From Aminobacterium sp. MB27-C1 (GTDB lineage: Bacteria; Synergistota; Synergistia; Synergistales; Aminobacteriaceae): DNA of 64,000 bases. A program made the position numbers and the translations under genes. How positions within the stretch are numbered: position 1 is the first letter of the stretch; every line of letters begins with the position of its first letter. The stretch is from assembly GCF_030908405.1 (NCBI RefSeq), contig NZ_CP133089.1, forward strand, positions 2,232,001-2,296,000. Reading direction: 5' to 3'. Shown here piece after piece: positions 1 through 9,002 of this stretch. The notes under the pieces are model-generated. The model ran no database searches. It was not told where the DNA came from and was given only the letters and a program-made list of their open reading frames with translations.

Positions 1-1531
1 TATCAATAAAGATAACACCTGCAGAAGGATTGCATTCCCCCCTGTTTAGCCGTCGAATATGGCTCTTTCGAAGGGTTTTTTCCTTTCTGTCCACTTCGAC
101 CTCTAAAACATCAATAACTTCGTGAGCTTTCTTTACATCTTCATCAGCAACCGATTCCAAACTCAATGTCACCGAAGTAAAGACGGTATTGAACATATCT
201 TCGAATTCCGCCATAGCGACAGGAGAGAAATCGAGTCGATGTTCCTTCTTGTAATCATAGAGCTCTATCAAGTTCTGACAATGGTCTCCCACGCGTTCTA
301 TGTCACTAATGCCATTTACATAAGCAGAAAGGACAACTGATAGCTCGCTTGACAGCCCTTCTTGCCATATTTCTGCGGAATATCTGGCTATGGCATGAGT
401 TAGTTCATTCAATATTTTTTCAGACTCATTCACTTGCTCAATCATTTTGGGATCGTCGTTCATAAAAGCTCTTTTTACATCCTGCAGCATTGAGAGCGCG
501 ATAGCTCCCATATGGGCAATTTCTTTTTTTATGGCGTCTATTGCTGCTGCTGGGGAGGCTGAAACAAGTTTGGGATCGAGAAACTGGGGACCGACACTGA
601 GCGCGCTGCTTTTCCCTGGAACAAGTTTTTGAATGAGTTTTACAAAAGGAGAAGTAAACGGAAGGAACAAACATGTATTTGTCACATTAAAAAGAGTATG
701 AGCATTGGCTAATTGCCTTGCAATATCTGGTGATGTTAGTGAAACTACTGTTTTAAAAAGAGGTAAGGCCATCATAAAAACGCTAACACCTATAAGGTTG
801 AACATTACGTGAGCGGCAGCCGCTTGTTTCGCAGATCTGTTTGACCCCAAAGAAGCAATGACTGCAGTGATTGTCGTTCCTATATTATCGCCAAGAAGAA
901 TCGGAATAGCAGCGTCTAATGATAAGAGACCTTGGCTCGCCATGGCTATTGTAAGGCCGATGGTAGCGGAACTTGCCTGAACAACCATAGTTACAATTGT
1001 TCCGACTAGAACTCCAAGAAGAGGATTATGACTAAACATCATGAAAAGGTCTTGTCTCCCCCTCAAGAAATCCATTGCCCCTTCCATTGTTTGCATGCCA
1101 AGGAACAAAAGACCAAAACCAACTAAACCATTGCCTATGTACTTCTGCTTTCTGGATTTGCCAAAAACAGCCAAAATCATTCCAATACCGATAACAGGAA
1201 GGGCGAAATTTTTAATCTTAAACGCTATAATCTGAGCGATAACCGTCGTTCCTATGTTGGCTCCCATAATAACGCCTACAGCTTGCTTCAGGGTCATGAG
1301 ACCCGCATGTACAAAGCTTACAGTCATTATGGTTGTTCCGCTACTGCTTTGAATAAGAACTGTTACCAATGTCCCAATAAGAACCCCACGAACAGGGGTG
1401 CTCGTGAGAGAACCTACTAACTGGCGCATTCTGTCTCCTGCCAGATCTTGCAAAGCATCGCTCATAAGCTTGATGCCAAACAAGAACAGACCAACGCCCC
1501 CTAAAACCTGAAATGCATTTGAGAGTGGCAC
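1..1531 (-). CDS. Na/Pi cotransporter family protein, C-terminal end cut by window
   Basis: This is a sodium-dependent phosphate symporter of the NptA/YjbB type (two PNaS/Na_Pi_cotrans repeats plus a PhoU-like helical domain) in the cytoplasmic membrane. The reading frame stays open to the left edge, so about 510 N-terminal residues are visible and the end is missing. Repeated QSSS- and QASSA-type motifs (LIQSSSGTT near residue 60, VVQASSATI near 190) with GANIGTT/GDNIGTT sequences mark the two inverted symport repeats. From about residue 330 the sequence turns helical and charged (ERVGDHCQN), as in PhoU. The start is a GTG 9 bases after GGAGGG; no ATG fits. A role in phosphate import or its control is inferred from family. 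Confidence 0.88.
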   Translation of the reverse strand, partial: MPLSNAFQVLGGVGLFLFGIKLMSDALQDLAGDRMRQLVGSLTSTPVRGVLIGTLVTVLIQSSSGTTIMTVSFVHAGLMTLKQAVGVIMGANIGTTVIAQIIAFKIKNFALPVIGIGMILAVFGKSRKQKYIGNGLVGFGLLFLGMQTMEGAMDFLRGRQDLFMMFSHNPLLGVLVGTIVTMVVQASSATIGLTIAMASQGLLSLDAAIPILLGDNIGTTITAVIASLGSNRSAKQAAAAHVMFNLIGVSVFMMALPLFKTVVSLTSPDIARQLANAHTLFNVTNTCLFLPFTSPFVKLIQKLVPGKSSALSVGPQFLDPKLVSASPAAAIDAIKKEIAHMGAIALSMLQDVKRAFMNDDPKMIEQVNESEKILNELTHAIARYSAEIWQEGLSSELSVVLSAYVNGISDIERVGDHCQNLIELYDYKKEHRLDFSPVAMAEFEDMFNTVFTSVTLSLESVADEDVKKAHEVIDVLEVEVDRKEKTLRKSHIRRLNRGECNPSAGVIFID

Positions 1532-1667
1532 CGCACAAATCCCTCCGAAAATAAAATTATAAAAACATCGCTTAGTGAACGTATAGTAAAAATCCACGCT
1601 AACTCTAACATACTCTACTCTAAGAATGCTAGTTTTTTCTGCTAAAAGCTACAAATCAAAAAAATTT

Positions 1668-2456
1668 CTACTTTAAAAATCTGCTGATAAAACTCTGCAA
1701 TTCTGTATGTATCAATTTATTTGTGCAAAGAATATGCTGGTTATCGAGATCTTGTATGGGTAATCCTTTCCAATTAGACGCTTTTCCGCCAGCTTCTTCC
1801 ATAAGCAAAAGTCCCGCATAAAAATCCCACGGTTTCAAATCCATTTCGAGATAGCCGTCCAAACGTCCACAAGCCACATAAGCCATGTCAAGGGAAGCAG
1901 CCCCTCGCCGCCGTACATCGTGGCACTTCTCGTAAATTTTTGTCACAATGGAAATTTCTTCTTTGCCCAATTTTTTATCGTAGGCAGTACCAAAGCCAAT
2001 AAGACTTTCTGAAAGAGAGCCAGTTTGAGATACGCAAATGGGATCCCCATTTAAATAAGCCCCCTTATCTTTTACTGCAGAAAAAAACTCTTCGTTTATG
2101 GGGTCATAAATATACCCTTGTTGGATTGTGTAATTTTCAATATAGGCAAGAGAAATGGCAAAAGCCGGATACCCGTGGTAAAAATTTACTGTTCCGTCAA
2201 TAGGATCAAGAACAAAAGCTTCTCTCTCCAATTGAAAGGAACTTCGAGACGAAGAAGACTCCTCTGCAATAATCATACTTCCAGGGAAAAATTTTCTTAG
2301 CTGTTCTGTGATAAAAGATTCAACCTTCATATCTGTAAACGTAGTGTAATCAGACTGAGAGCGGCGAGAAGCAATATGAGTGTCTCTCTCTTTCGTTATG
2401 ATTTCTCCTGCTTCATATAAAAGAGACGTTATTATTTTTACAGTAGAATTTTCCAC
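1668..2456 (-). CDS. suhB: inositol monophosphatase family protein
   Basis: A 262-residue Mg-dependent phosphatase of the inositol monophosphatase/SuhB/fructose-1,6-bisphosphatase superfamily. The metal site is visible: EES near residue 65, the DPIDGT motif followed by NF near residue 83, and WDFYAGLLLMEEAGG near 205 holding the third aspartate. Length is normal for the family. The GTG start lies behind GGAG. A small unknown gene begins just upstream on the same strand (20-base gap), so the two are probably co-transcribed. The substrate cannot be read from sequence: inositol phosphate, sugar bisphosphate and 3'-phosphoadenosine phosphate are all possible. The symbol is by family resemblance only. 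Confidence 0.85.
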   Translation of the reverse strand: MENSTVKIITSLLYEAGEIITKERDTHIASRRSQSDYTTFTDMKVESFITEQLRKFFPGSMIIAEESSSSRSSFQLEREAFVLDPIDGTVNFYHGYPAFAISLAYIENYTIQQGYIYDPINEEFFSAVKDKGAYLNGDPICVSQTGSLSESLIGFGTAYDKKLGKEEISIVTKIYEKCHDVRRRGAASLDMAYVACGRLDGYLEMDLKPWDFYAGLLLMEEAGGKASNWKGLPIQDLDNQHILCTNKLIHTELQSFISRFLK

Positions 2457-2476
2457 TCCTATTTTCTCCTTTAAAG

Positions 2477-2731
2477 TTACTTTTCCGTCAAAATAATAGA
2501 AACATGCTTATTTCTATGTTTTTCTGCTTTTTTTAAAAATTCAGTAACAATCTCAAAAGGCAAATTATATTCTACCGCTATCTCCGTTATATCATCCCCT
2601 ATTTTTTGCCAAAAAAGGTGAGGTTTCATGGCTCTTTTTTTCTCCTCTTCACTTGGCACAATTGAATAGACCAGCAATTTTTTTCCGTTGGGAGATTCTG
2701 TTGAAACTATAATTTCCCATGAATATCTCAT
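2477..2731 (-). CDS. small conserved-looking protein of unknown function (84 aa)
   Basis: An 84-residue soluble protein with no signal peptide or membrane segment. It has a strong ribosome site (GAGGAGG, 7 bases before ATG) and lies 20 bases upstream of the inositol-phosphatase gene, so it is very likely real. The N-terminal half looks like beta strands (SWEIIVSTES..LLVYSIV) and the C-terminal half is helical and charged. I do not recognise the family. Confidence 0.7.
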   Translation of the reverse strand: MRYSWEIIVSTESPNGKKLLVYSIVPSEEEKKRAMKPHLFWQKIGDDITEIAVEYNLPFEIVTEFLKKAEKHRNKHVSIILTEK

Positions 2732-2863
2732 TATTTTTCCTCCTCGTGCCGATCCTCTCTGAAAATTGAAGGCGACCTCGATAATATAATGAAACCCTTA
2801 GGAATGAAAGGGGTAAAAAAGTTTCAATAATGCACTACTTTTTCACAATTCAATCAATAAACC

Positions 2864-2892
2864 TTGACCTCAGTTTTATCACGTGTTATTAT
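2864..2892 (+). promoter_or_regulatory. sigma-70 promoter upstream of DUF6262-like gene
   Basis: TTGACC and TATTAT hexamers are separated by exactly 17 bases, about 65 bases before the predicted start of the small TnpC-like gene. Spacing and sequence are near consensus. Confidence 0.65.
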
Positions 2893-2959
2893 TTCCCCGC
2901 TACTTCTGTAGCGAAAATGACGCATAGAATACAGAATAAAAGGAGGAAGGTGAAAGAAG

Positions 2960-3256
2960 CTGGGAGATAAACAAACAACAAAAAAAGAGAAAATAGAGCT
3001 TATACAGGCAGTGCAAGAAGCTCTTAAAGAATTAAAGACATCGCAACAACATATTGATTTTAAGGCTGTTTCGCAAAAATTGGGCATAGCCCGTTCTACC
3101 CTTTATCGAAATCCCATTGTAAGGGAAGAAATCACTGCTGCTCGAGAAGCATCTCGGGCCACGTCAACGTCCTTATCGGAACTCCAGGAAGAAATACGAC
3201 ATCTCAAAGAAAGAGTTCAAAAGCTAGAAGAACTCTCTCGTCAATGGGAGCCCTAA
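2960..3256 (+). CDS. DUF6262/Tn554 TnpC-like small helix-turn-helix protein
   Basis: A short protein with an N-terminal helical stretch, a helix-turn-helix core (FKAVSQKLGIARSTLYRNP) and a C-terminal coiled coil (LQEEIRHLKERVQKLEEL). This architecture matches the small DUF6262/TnpC proteins that accompany tyrosine transposases of Tn554-type elements, but no transposase or integrase is near. An internal GTG at 3011 is available, but the family's N-terminal helix extends upstream. A CTG at 2960 sits 8 bases after AAGGTGA in a run beginning AAAGGAGG, so I place the start there (98 aa). It precedes proX by 100 bases on the same strand. It may have been captured as a regulator; that is inference. 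Confidence 0.6.
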   Translation: MGDKQTTKKEKIELIQAVQEALKELKTSQQHIDFKAVSQKLGIARSTLYRNPIVREEITAAREASRATSTSLSELQEEIRHLKERVQKLEELSRQWEP

Positions 3257-3299
3257 TAAACTCCCAATTCTTTCTATCAATACGTGCATGGCGCCACTG

Positions 3300-3316
3300 T
3301 CAGAAAATGTTTCTGA
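3300..3316. promoter_or_regulatory. perfect inverted repeat upstream of proX (candidate operator)
   Basis: TCAGAAA, three bases, then TTTCTGA: a perfect 7-3-7 palindrome about 40 bases before the proX start. It could bind a dimeric regulator, or form a small transcript hairpin at the end of the preceding gene. There is no T-run directly after it. Confidence 0.4.
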
Positions 3317-3356
3317 TGTTTAATTTTTATATTCCACGAAGGAGGTTAGAGTTTTA

Positions 3357-4376
3357 ATGAAAACTCATCTTTTGAAAAGAACCATCGTGGCTGCAGTTTG
3401 TATGGTATCTGTTATGTTCTTGGGATCAATCGGTGCAGAGGCGGCGCGCCCTGTAACTTTTATTGATTTCAGTTGGGACAGTGTGCAGGTGCATAATCGA
3501 ATTGTTGGCTATATCTTAACCTACGGTTATGAGAAGAAAGTCGACTACATGTTTGCTGAGTCTCTTCCAGGTCTTATGGGAATTGAACGAGGGGATGCAG
3601 ACATTACTATGGAACTTTGGGCAGACAATTTTCCTGAGTGGTGGCAAGAAGCTCAAGAAAAAGGAAAAGCAAAGAGTCTGGGACTAAACTACCCTGACGC
3701 ACCCCAAGGTTGGTATGTTCCTCGCTACATTGTTGAAGGAGATAAAGAAAAAGGCATAAAGCCACTTGCTCCAGACCTTAAAAGCGTCTTTGACCTCCCA
3801 AAATATTGGGAACTCTTCAAAGATCCAGAAAAACCTTCAAAAGGGCGCTTATATAACGGCCCTGCCGGCTGGAATATAAACTCCATCAATTCAGAGAAGG
3901 TAAAAGCCTACGGATTAGATGAAAAATTTACCGCCTTTGATCCAGGTTCTCAAACTGCTCTAGCCGCAGCTATTGCTTCCGCTTACGAGCGAGGAGAACC
4001 AGTTTTAGCCTATTATTGGGAACCTACAGCAATTATGGGCATGTACGATATGGTAAAACTTGAAGAACCGCCATACAGCAATGATTTATGGGGAACAACG
4101 TATCGCTGTGCTTGCCCCTCAGTCGAAGTACTTGTTCTGGTAAACACAAAATTTGCTGAAGCAAACCCCGAAATCACAAAATTCTTAGAACGTTATGAAA
4201 CAACTCTTGATCAAAACAATAAAGCCCTCGCTTATATGAAAACACATAACGTTGATGCTCACCAAGCAGCCATCTGGTTCCTTAAAACCTACAGTGATAA
4301 CTGGAAAAATTGGGTACAGGACGAAAACGTTATAGCAAATGTAGAAAAAGCTTTGCAAGAGGAGGCGATAAAATAG
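3357..4376 (+). CDS. proX: glycine betaine/proline-type ABC transporter substrate-binding protein
   Basis: A 339-residue secreted binding protein of the OpuAC/ProX family that would capture quaternary ammonium compounds or related ligands for the ProVW transporter. It has a typical signal peptide (KR, hydrophobic core, GAEA-A cleavage near residue 29). The mature part begins FIDFSWDSVQVHN and contains ITMELWADNFPEWW. These tryptophan/tyrosine-rich stretches supply the aromatic ligand cage in this family. ATG is placed 10 bases after GGAGG. Its stop codon overlaps the GTG start of proV by one base. The betaine specificity is family-based; choline or an amino-acid derivative cannot be excluded. 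Confidence 0.88.
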   Translation: MKTHLLKRTIVAAVCMVSVMFLGSIGAEAARPVTFIDFSWDSVQVHNRIVGYILTYGYEKKVDYMFAESLPGLMGIERGDADITMELWADNFPEWWQEAQEKGKAKSLGLNYPDAPQGWYVPRYIVEGDKEKGIKPLAPDLKSVFDLPKYWELFKDPEKPSKGRLYNGPAGWNINSINSEKVKAYGLDEKFTAFDPGSQTALAAAIASAYERGEPVLAYYWEPTAIMGMYDMVKLEEPPYSNDLWGTTYRCACPSVEVLVLVNTKFAEANPEITKFLERYETTLDQNNKALAYMKTHNVDAHQAAIWFLKTYSDNWKNWVQDENVIANVEKALQEEAIK

Positions 4377-5299
4377 TGAATTCCATCTCTAAAAAAAAGA
4401 AAATCTTAGAAATACATGATCTTTGGAAGGTCTATACAAAAACAGATATAGATATTGATGTAGAGAACGAAGATATTATTACGGAACTTGATGAATCTGA
4501 TGATGCTGTTGTGGCTGTAAGGGGTGTTTCTCTTACAGCCAGGCAAGGAGAAGTCTTCGTTATTATGGGACTTTCTGGAAGTGGAAAATCTACTCTTATT
4601 CGTTGCATTCTTCGCCTCATAGAGCCGACATCCGGCGAAATATGGGTTAATGGACAAGAAGTCACTTCTCTGTCTCAAAAAGGCCTCACGGAATTCAGAC
4701 GAAAACAGATCGCCATGGTCTTTCAGCACTACGGACTTCTGCCTCACAAAACAGTAATTAACAATGTAGAATTCGGACTGAAGCTCCAGGGAATCCCGGA
4801 AAAAGAACGAAGAGCGCGTTCTAAAATTTCACTTGAACGCGTCGGCCTTAAAGGATGGGAAAATTACTATCCTGGTTCGCTGAGCGGAGGGATGAGGCAG
4901 CGTGTCGGTATCGCAAGGGCTCTTGTTATGGATACACCTATCCTTCTTATGGACGAGCCTTTCAGTGGTCTTGATCCTTTGATCCGCCGAGAAATGCAAG
5001 ATGAATTAATTCGATTACAAAAAGAGCTTAAGAAAACTATTTTCTTTGTAACTCATGATCTTGATGAAGCAATGCGAATGGGAGACCGTATGGCTGTAAT
5101 GAAGAATGGATCTATCGTACAAATGGGAGCTCCTGCTCAAATTCTCGCAAATCCTGCAGATGAATACGTGGCCCGTTTTGTTCAGGATAAACGGCGCCAA
5201 ATACAGATGGCTGATGAAGGAGCCTTTATATCTGATGATGAAAGCATTGATGAAATACCTGATGAAGGAGTGATGAATCATATTTCCAGAAACGTTTGA
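4376..5299 (+). CDS. proV: glycine betaine/proline ABC transporter ATP-binding protein
   Basis: A 307-residue ATPase subunit of the ProU/OpuA importer. Walker A GLSGSGKST is near residue 65, the signature LSGGMRQR near 170, Walker B ILLMDEPFSGLDP near 190, and the switch histidine in FFVTHDLDEA. The chosen GTG start overlaps the proX stop and follows GAGGAGG. Two oddities are visible. An acidic linker rich in D/E (residues 20-42) separates the first strand from the rest. The protein also ends about 40 residues after the ATPase core without the tandem CBS domains that sense ionic strength in classical ProV/OpuAA. Osmotic gating, if any, must work differently. Confidence 0.9.
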   Translation: MNSISKKKKILEIHDLWKVYTKTDIDIDVENEDIITELDESDDAVVAVRGVSLTARQGEVFVIMGLSGSGKSTLIRCILRLIEPTSGEIWVNGQEVTSLSQKGLTEFRRKQIAMVFQHYGLLPHKTVINNVEFGLKLQGIPEKERRARSKISLERVGLKGWENYYPGSLSGGMRQRVGIARALVMDTPILLMDEPFSGLDPLIRREMQDELIRLQKELKKTIFFVTHDLDEAMRMGDRMAVMKNGSIVQMGAPAQILANPADEYVARFVQDKRRQIQMADEGAFISDDESIDEIPDEGVMNHISRNV

Positions 5300-6131
5300 A
5301 TTTCATGTTGCAAGTCATGTTAATAACGGCGTAGACTGGCTTCTTCAAGCCTTAGCCCCAACTTTTGATAGTATTTCCAGCGGAATTCTTACTATACTTT
5401 TAGGAATTGAGAATTTCTTGCACATCATCCCCTGGTGGATATATATAGTTGTAATTGCTCTCCTCGCATGGAAAGCAACACAGCGTCTCAGTACGACAAT
5501 TACATTGCCGATAAGCATATTGTTCATAGGGATATTCGGCCTTTGGGATTTAGCAATAGGAACACTTGCCGTTGTCATTGCCGCAGTGTTTATTTCCTTA
5601 CTTATTGGCATTCCCCTTGGTATCCTCATGGCAGAAACCAAGGGAGTGGAACCCGTTATGAGACCAATTCTAGACGCCATGCAGACAATGCCAAGCTTTG
5701 TCTATCTTATTCCGGCCATGATGTTTTTCGGTCTCGGGAAAGTCCCAGCTGTTCTTGCAACCTTAATTTACTCTCTTCCTCCTGTTATACGCTTAACGAA
5801 TCTTGGGTTGCGGCAAGTACCTAAGCCGGCTCAAGAAGCAGCGATCGCATATGGAGCAACAAAATGGCAATTGCTAAAAGAAGTGCGAGTTCCTTTAGCT
5901 ATGCCTACGATTATGGCAGGAGTCAACCAAACAACAATGATGGCTCTATCAATGGTTGTCGTAGCATCTATGATCGGAGCCAGAGGACTGGGACAGGAAG
6001 TTTTACTTTCTATTAACCGTATTGATGTGGGACGTGGTTTTGAAGCCGGAATCTCTATCGTTATTATGGCAATTACCATTGACCGTATAACACAAGGTTT
6101 CGCCAAAAAATGGGACCCCATCAAAAGATAA
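5280..6131 (+). CDS. proW: glycine betaine/proline ABC transporter permease; apparent ATA start
   Basis: The membrane permease of the ProXVW importer, 283 residues if started at 5280. It has about six membrane segments and the EAA-type loop (QEAAIAYGATKWQLLKEVRVPLAMP) near residue 190. Homology requires the N-terminus FPETFEFHVASHVN..VDWLL, which is encoded from codon 5283 on, but no ATG, GTG or TTG precedes it: an in-frame TGA lies at 5274. The first standard start is TTG at 5418, which would delete about 46 conserved residues. ATA at 5280 (or ATC at 5277) follows AAGGAG at suitable spacing inside the end of proV. I therefore place initiation at ATA. The gene overlaps proV by 20 bases. Confidence 0.8.
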   Translation: MFPETFEFHVASHVNNGVDWLLQALAPTFDSISSGILTILLGIENFLHIIPWWIYIVVIALLAWKATQRLSTTITLPISILFIGIFGLWDLAIGTLAVVIAAVFISLLIGIPLGILMAETKGVEPVMRPILDAMQTMPSFVYLIPAMMFFGLGKVPAVLATLIYSLPPVIRLTNLGLRQVPKPAQEAAIAYGATKWQLLKEVRVPLAMPTIMAGVNQTTMMALSMVVVASMIGARGLGQEVLLSINRIDVGRGFEAGISIVIMAITIDRITQGFAKKWDPIKR

Positions 6132-6155
6132 ATATATGGCTCAGAAACCTATATT

Positions 6156-6187
6156 TAAGCCGTCTTCTCCTAAAAGAGGACGGCTTA
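6156..6187. terminator. hairpin after proW
   Basis: TAAGCCGTC pairs with GACGGCTTA around an interrupted inner stem, 25 bases after the proW stop. No T-run follows, so termination on the plus strand may be weak. It may instead be a processing or attenuation hairpin before the helicase gene. Confidence 0.4.
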
Positions 6188-6239
6188 TCCTATATAATAA
6201 GCATGTAAAAATTATGTACCTTTGAAAACGAGGATAAGA

Positions 6240-7826
6240 ATGGAACAAATATTTTATGATTGGCAATTTAAAGCATATACAAAAATAGAAGGGCAAAATG
6301 CTGTTCTTTCTGCTCCGACAGGGGCAGGTAAAACTCTTGTTGCATATCTTTGGGCAGGACTTTTAACAACAGAAGGAAAAATTCAAATGCCCAAAGATAC
6401 TTCGCGTATTATATTTACCGCTCCTATTAAAGCCTTAAGTAACGAACGATATATGGACCTTCGGCGCATGGGGTTTGATGTAGGAATAGAAACTGGCGAT
6501 TTCAAACGAAATGAAGAAGCTCCGATTATTTGCTGCACACAAGAAATCTATACGTTGAAATATACGAAAGATCCCGATCAAAAACTTATTATTGATGAAT
6601 TTCATTATATTTTTGAAGATCCGGACCGTGCCAGAACCTATATTGACGGCATTCGAGAAACAGCACCAACAACGTCTATTCTTGTTATGTCTGCGACCTT
6701 CAGCCAACCAAACGTTATAGGTCATTACCTCGAATCAATTACCGAGCGCAATTTTATTGTGTATGAAAGTCAAGAGCGAGCAACTGAGCTTGTTTTTACC
6801 CCTAAGAAACCTGCTCAACTCTTTTCTATTCATGATGCTCTCGTTTTTGTTTTCTCCCAACGTGGAACTATGGATTTGGCCTACAACATTGCTAGAACTA
6901 GGCGACGCCTTCCCAAAGAACAACGAAGTCGTCTCTATGAATTAGCAACTATTCTTGACGTTCCTAAAGTTCAAATGCCCCTTCTGTGTGGCGTAGGAAT
7001 TTATCATGGAGGAATGTTACCTAAAGAAAAGCTACTTGTAGAATCAGCTTTTCGTGAACGCATTCTTGATGTTGTTGTAGGAACAAACGCTCTGGCATTA
7101 GGTGTCAATCTACCTGCTGAAACAGCTATTTTTGCTCAACTAGTTCAATTTCACGATAACGCTCCCATAAGCAAAAATGAATTTCTCCAAATGTCGGGAC
7201 GAGCCGGAAGAAAAGGCCTTTTCGATACAGGCTATGTTACATGGTTAGCGAATTCCCCCTGCGAACATCGCGGATATAACACAGGGGAAGAATTTAAAAA
7301 TTTGCTTCATATGTCTCCAGAGGCAGCTTCTGTATCTCTTCGGCCAGCTTGGGGAGCCTTGTTACGACATGAAGTTCATATTGACGACGAAGCCGATTAT
7401 ATAAGCCGTTTTTCCTTACCTGAGATTGATCCTTATATTTTACGCAACGAACTGAGACAAGGATTAAAGCGCATAGATAGAGCATTACGCCGTATGGTAA
7501 AACCTCATCAAAGAAAACAGTTTAGGATTCTTTTAGCCAATATTTGGTATGAAGAGATGAGTGCTGATGAAAATCTTGAAATGGCTCGTCTTTTCTTTGC
7601 CGAAGAACGGCCAGAAGCTCTTTTCGCAGCCCAACTTGTTGCCCCTTATGAGCGGAATTATCTTCAAGCTCTACTCAAGATCAAAAGGTATGCTAATCAC
7701 CTTCCAAATGGGTATTTCTTTAGGGGGATGCGCTTTCTTAATCAAACTGTTGATGACATAGACCCAACTATTTATGGTTTTGAAGAAAAAATTAATGAAA
7801 TAGAAGGATCTTCGAAAAAAGCCTAA
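6240..7826 (+). CDS. Ski2-like DEAD/DEAH-box helicase
   Basis: A 528-residue superfamily 2 helicase. Motif I APTGAGKT lies at residues 25-32, motif Ia in TAPIKALSNERY, motif II is DEFH near 115, motif III SATF near 145, and the C-terminal motif VI region is QMSGRAGRKG near 320. This order and the short spacing resemble archaeal Hel308/Ski2-type and bacterial Lhr-core-like enzymes rather than RecQ or UvrD. The ATG at 6240 is chosen over an upstream TTG because GAGG sits 7 bases before it. The gene stands alone and converges on the HD-GYP gene, overlapping it by 4 bases. Substrate (RNA or branched DNA) is unknown. Confidence 0.82.
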   Translation: MEQIFYDWQFKAYTKIEGQNAVLSAPTGAGKTLVAYLWAGLLTTEGKIQMPKDTSRIIFTAPIKALSNERYMDLRRMGFDVGIETGDFKRNEEAPIICCTQEIYTLKYTKDPDQKLIIDEFHYIFEDPDRARTYIDGIRETAPTTSILVMSATFSQPNVIGHYLESITERNFIVYESQERATELVFTPKKPAQLFSIHDALVFVFSQRGTMDLAYNIARTRRRLPKEQRSRLYELATILDVPKVQMPLLCGVGIYHGGMLPKEKLLVESAFRERILDVVVGTNALALGVNLPAETAIFAQLVQFHDNAPISKNEFLQMSGRAGRKGLFDTGYVTWLANSPCEHRGYNTGEEFKNLLHMSPEAASVSLRPAWGALLRHEVHIDDEADYISRFSLPEIDPYILRNELRQGLKRIDRALRRMVKPHQRKQFRILLANIWYEEMSADENLEMARLFFAEERPEALFAAQLVAPYERNYLQALLKIKRYANHLPNGYFFRGMRFLNQTVDDIDPTIYGFEEKINEIEGSSKKA

Positions 7827-8974
7827 GCAGAGAAGGATTTGCCAATATCGCTGAGGCAACGACGTATAAAAAGATCTTTTTGACATGCTAAATCTACAAT
7901 CACAAGATCTCGTACAGCATCTCCATGAGTATTGATTCGAAGCATGAGCTTAGGGCGCAATATATCTCGGCCTGCAGAGGCAATAACAATTCCGATGCTG
8001 TAATCTGAAAGTTCGACAATCGTTCCAGGCGGATAAAGCCCTAGGGAGCATAGAAGGACCCCAACGATTTTTTTATCAAAATGAGTATCAGCGTTTTGTA
8101 TAATCATTGAGAGGGCCTGGCGAGTTTCTAGAGAATCACGATATATACGCTTTGTGGTAAGAGCATCGAAAACATCGGCAACAGCCGCAATACGGGCTTC
8201 AAAAGGAATCTGTTCTCCTCTTAACTTATCAGGGTAACCATTTCCTTTCCATCGTTCATGATGATGGCGTACTATAGCAAGAACACGTTTATCAGAGACC
8301 CCAGACTCTCGGAGCAACCTTTCTCCTTCTTCTGGGTGTCTGTTTATAATACTGAATTCACGCGGAGTGAGAGGGCCAGGCTTGTTAAGGATATCAAGAC
8401 TTATACATGCCTTGCCCACATCATGTAGCAGTCCCCCCATTACTTGCCTTTCAACCACTTGTATTTGATTTGGAAAGAGACGAGACGTAATAAACCCACT
8501 AAGAAGAGCTACGTTCAACGAATGAATAAAGGTATACTCATCCCAATTTCTTACCCTGGCCATAACAAGAAGAACTTGCGGAGTGCTCATCAGCGTTTTG
8601 GCAAGAGAGCGACTATTTGATATAAGAGATGATAACTCCTCAGAACTAGGCTCCCTACCTGAACGAAAGCGTTCATATACATCTTGAATCTGTTGAATTG
8701 TCACTTTCGCCAAATGTCTATCAAGAGCAACGAGATTCAGATCAGAATCTTGAAGAGCCATCTGGAAATCTTCTTTTGAAAAATGTATCTCCTTCTGAAT
8801 AGGAACTGAGCGAATGCCCCATTGTATTAACGTATCAGGTAAACGTGGAAAATTCTGCATAACAACTTTGATATCGCTATGTTTTGGGAGCAAAAGAAGA
8901 CCACCGGGGGCAATTATATCCTCCGCCAAATGTCCCCATATATGATGAAGCTCTGAGACAGCTATCTGCTGTAT
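7823..8974 (-). CDS. HD-GYP domain cyclic-di-GMP phosphodiesterase-type protein; apparent ATA start
   Basis: A cytoplasmic c-di-GMP hydrolase of the HD-GYP class, last gene of the ODP/chemoreceptor operon. The HD motif (LLHDVGK) and the GYP motif (HHERWKGNGYP, then AAVADVFDAL) are intact, so activity is expected. The N-terminal region resembles the DUF3391-like start of this family, which normally reads M-x-x-I-x-V-x-E-L followed by the AEDI..GGLLLLPK hairpin. That start is encoded here as ATA CAG CAG ATA GCT GTC. The nearest standard codon (TTG at 8929) would cut into the domain. ATA at 8974 (or CTG at 8977) follows GGGGGGA at 6-10 bases. Gap to the chemoreceptor gene is about 28 bases. Confidence 0.83.
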   Translation of the reverse strand: MQQIAVSELHHIWGHLAEDIIAPGGLLLLPKHSDIKVVMQNFPRLPDTLIQWGIRSVPIQKEIHFSKEDFQMALQDSDLNLVALDRHLAKVTIQQIQDVYERFRSGREPSSEELSSLISNSRSLAKTLMSTPQVLLVMARVRNWDEYTFIHSLNVALLSGFITSRLFPNQIQVVERQVMGGLLHDVGKACISLDILNKPGPLTPREFSIINRHPEEGERLLRESGVSDKRVLAIVRHHHERWKGNGYPDKLRGEQIPFEARIAAVADVFDALTTKRIYRDSLETRQALSMIIQNADTHFDKKIVGVLLCSLGLYPPGTIVELSDYSIGIVIASAGRDILRPKLMLRINTHGDAVRDLVIVDLACQKDLFIRRCLSDIGKSFSA

Positions 8975-9002
8975 CAGAAAAAGTCCCCCCTTATATCCAA
9001 GA

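Noticed and set aside
438-1538. Several plus- and minus-strand frames of 60-80 codons
   Set aside because: They lie inside the Na/Pi cotransporter gene in other frames, lack ribosome sites and encode no recognisable motif.
2960-3256. Active transposon because of the TnpC-like protein
   Set aside because: No tyrosine recombinase, second accessory protein or element ends were found within the window.
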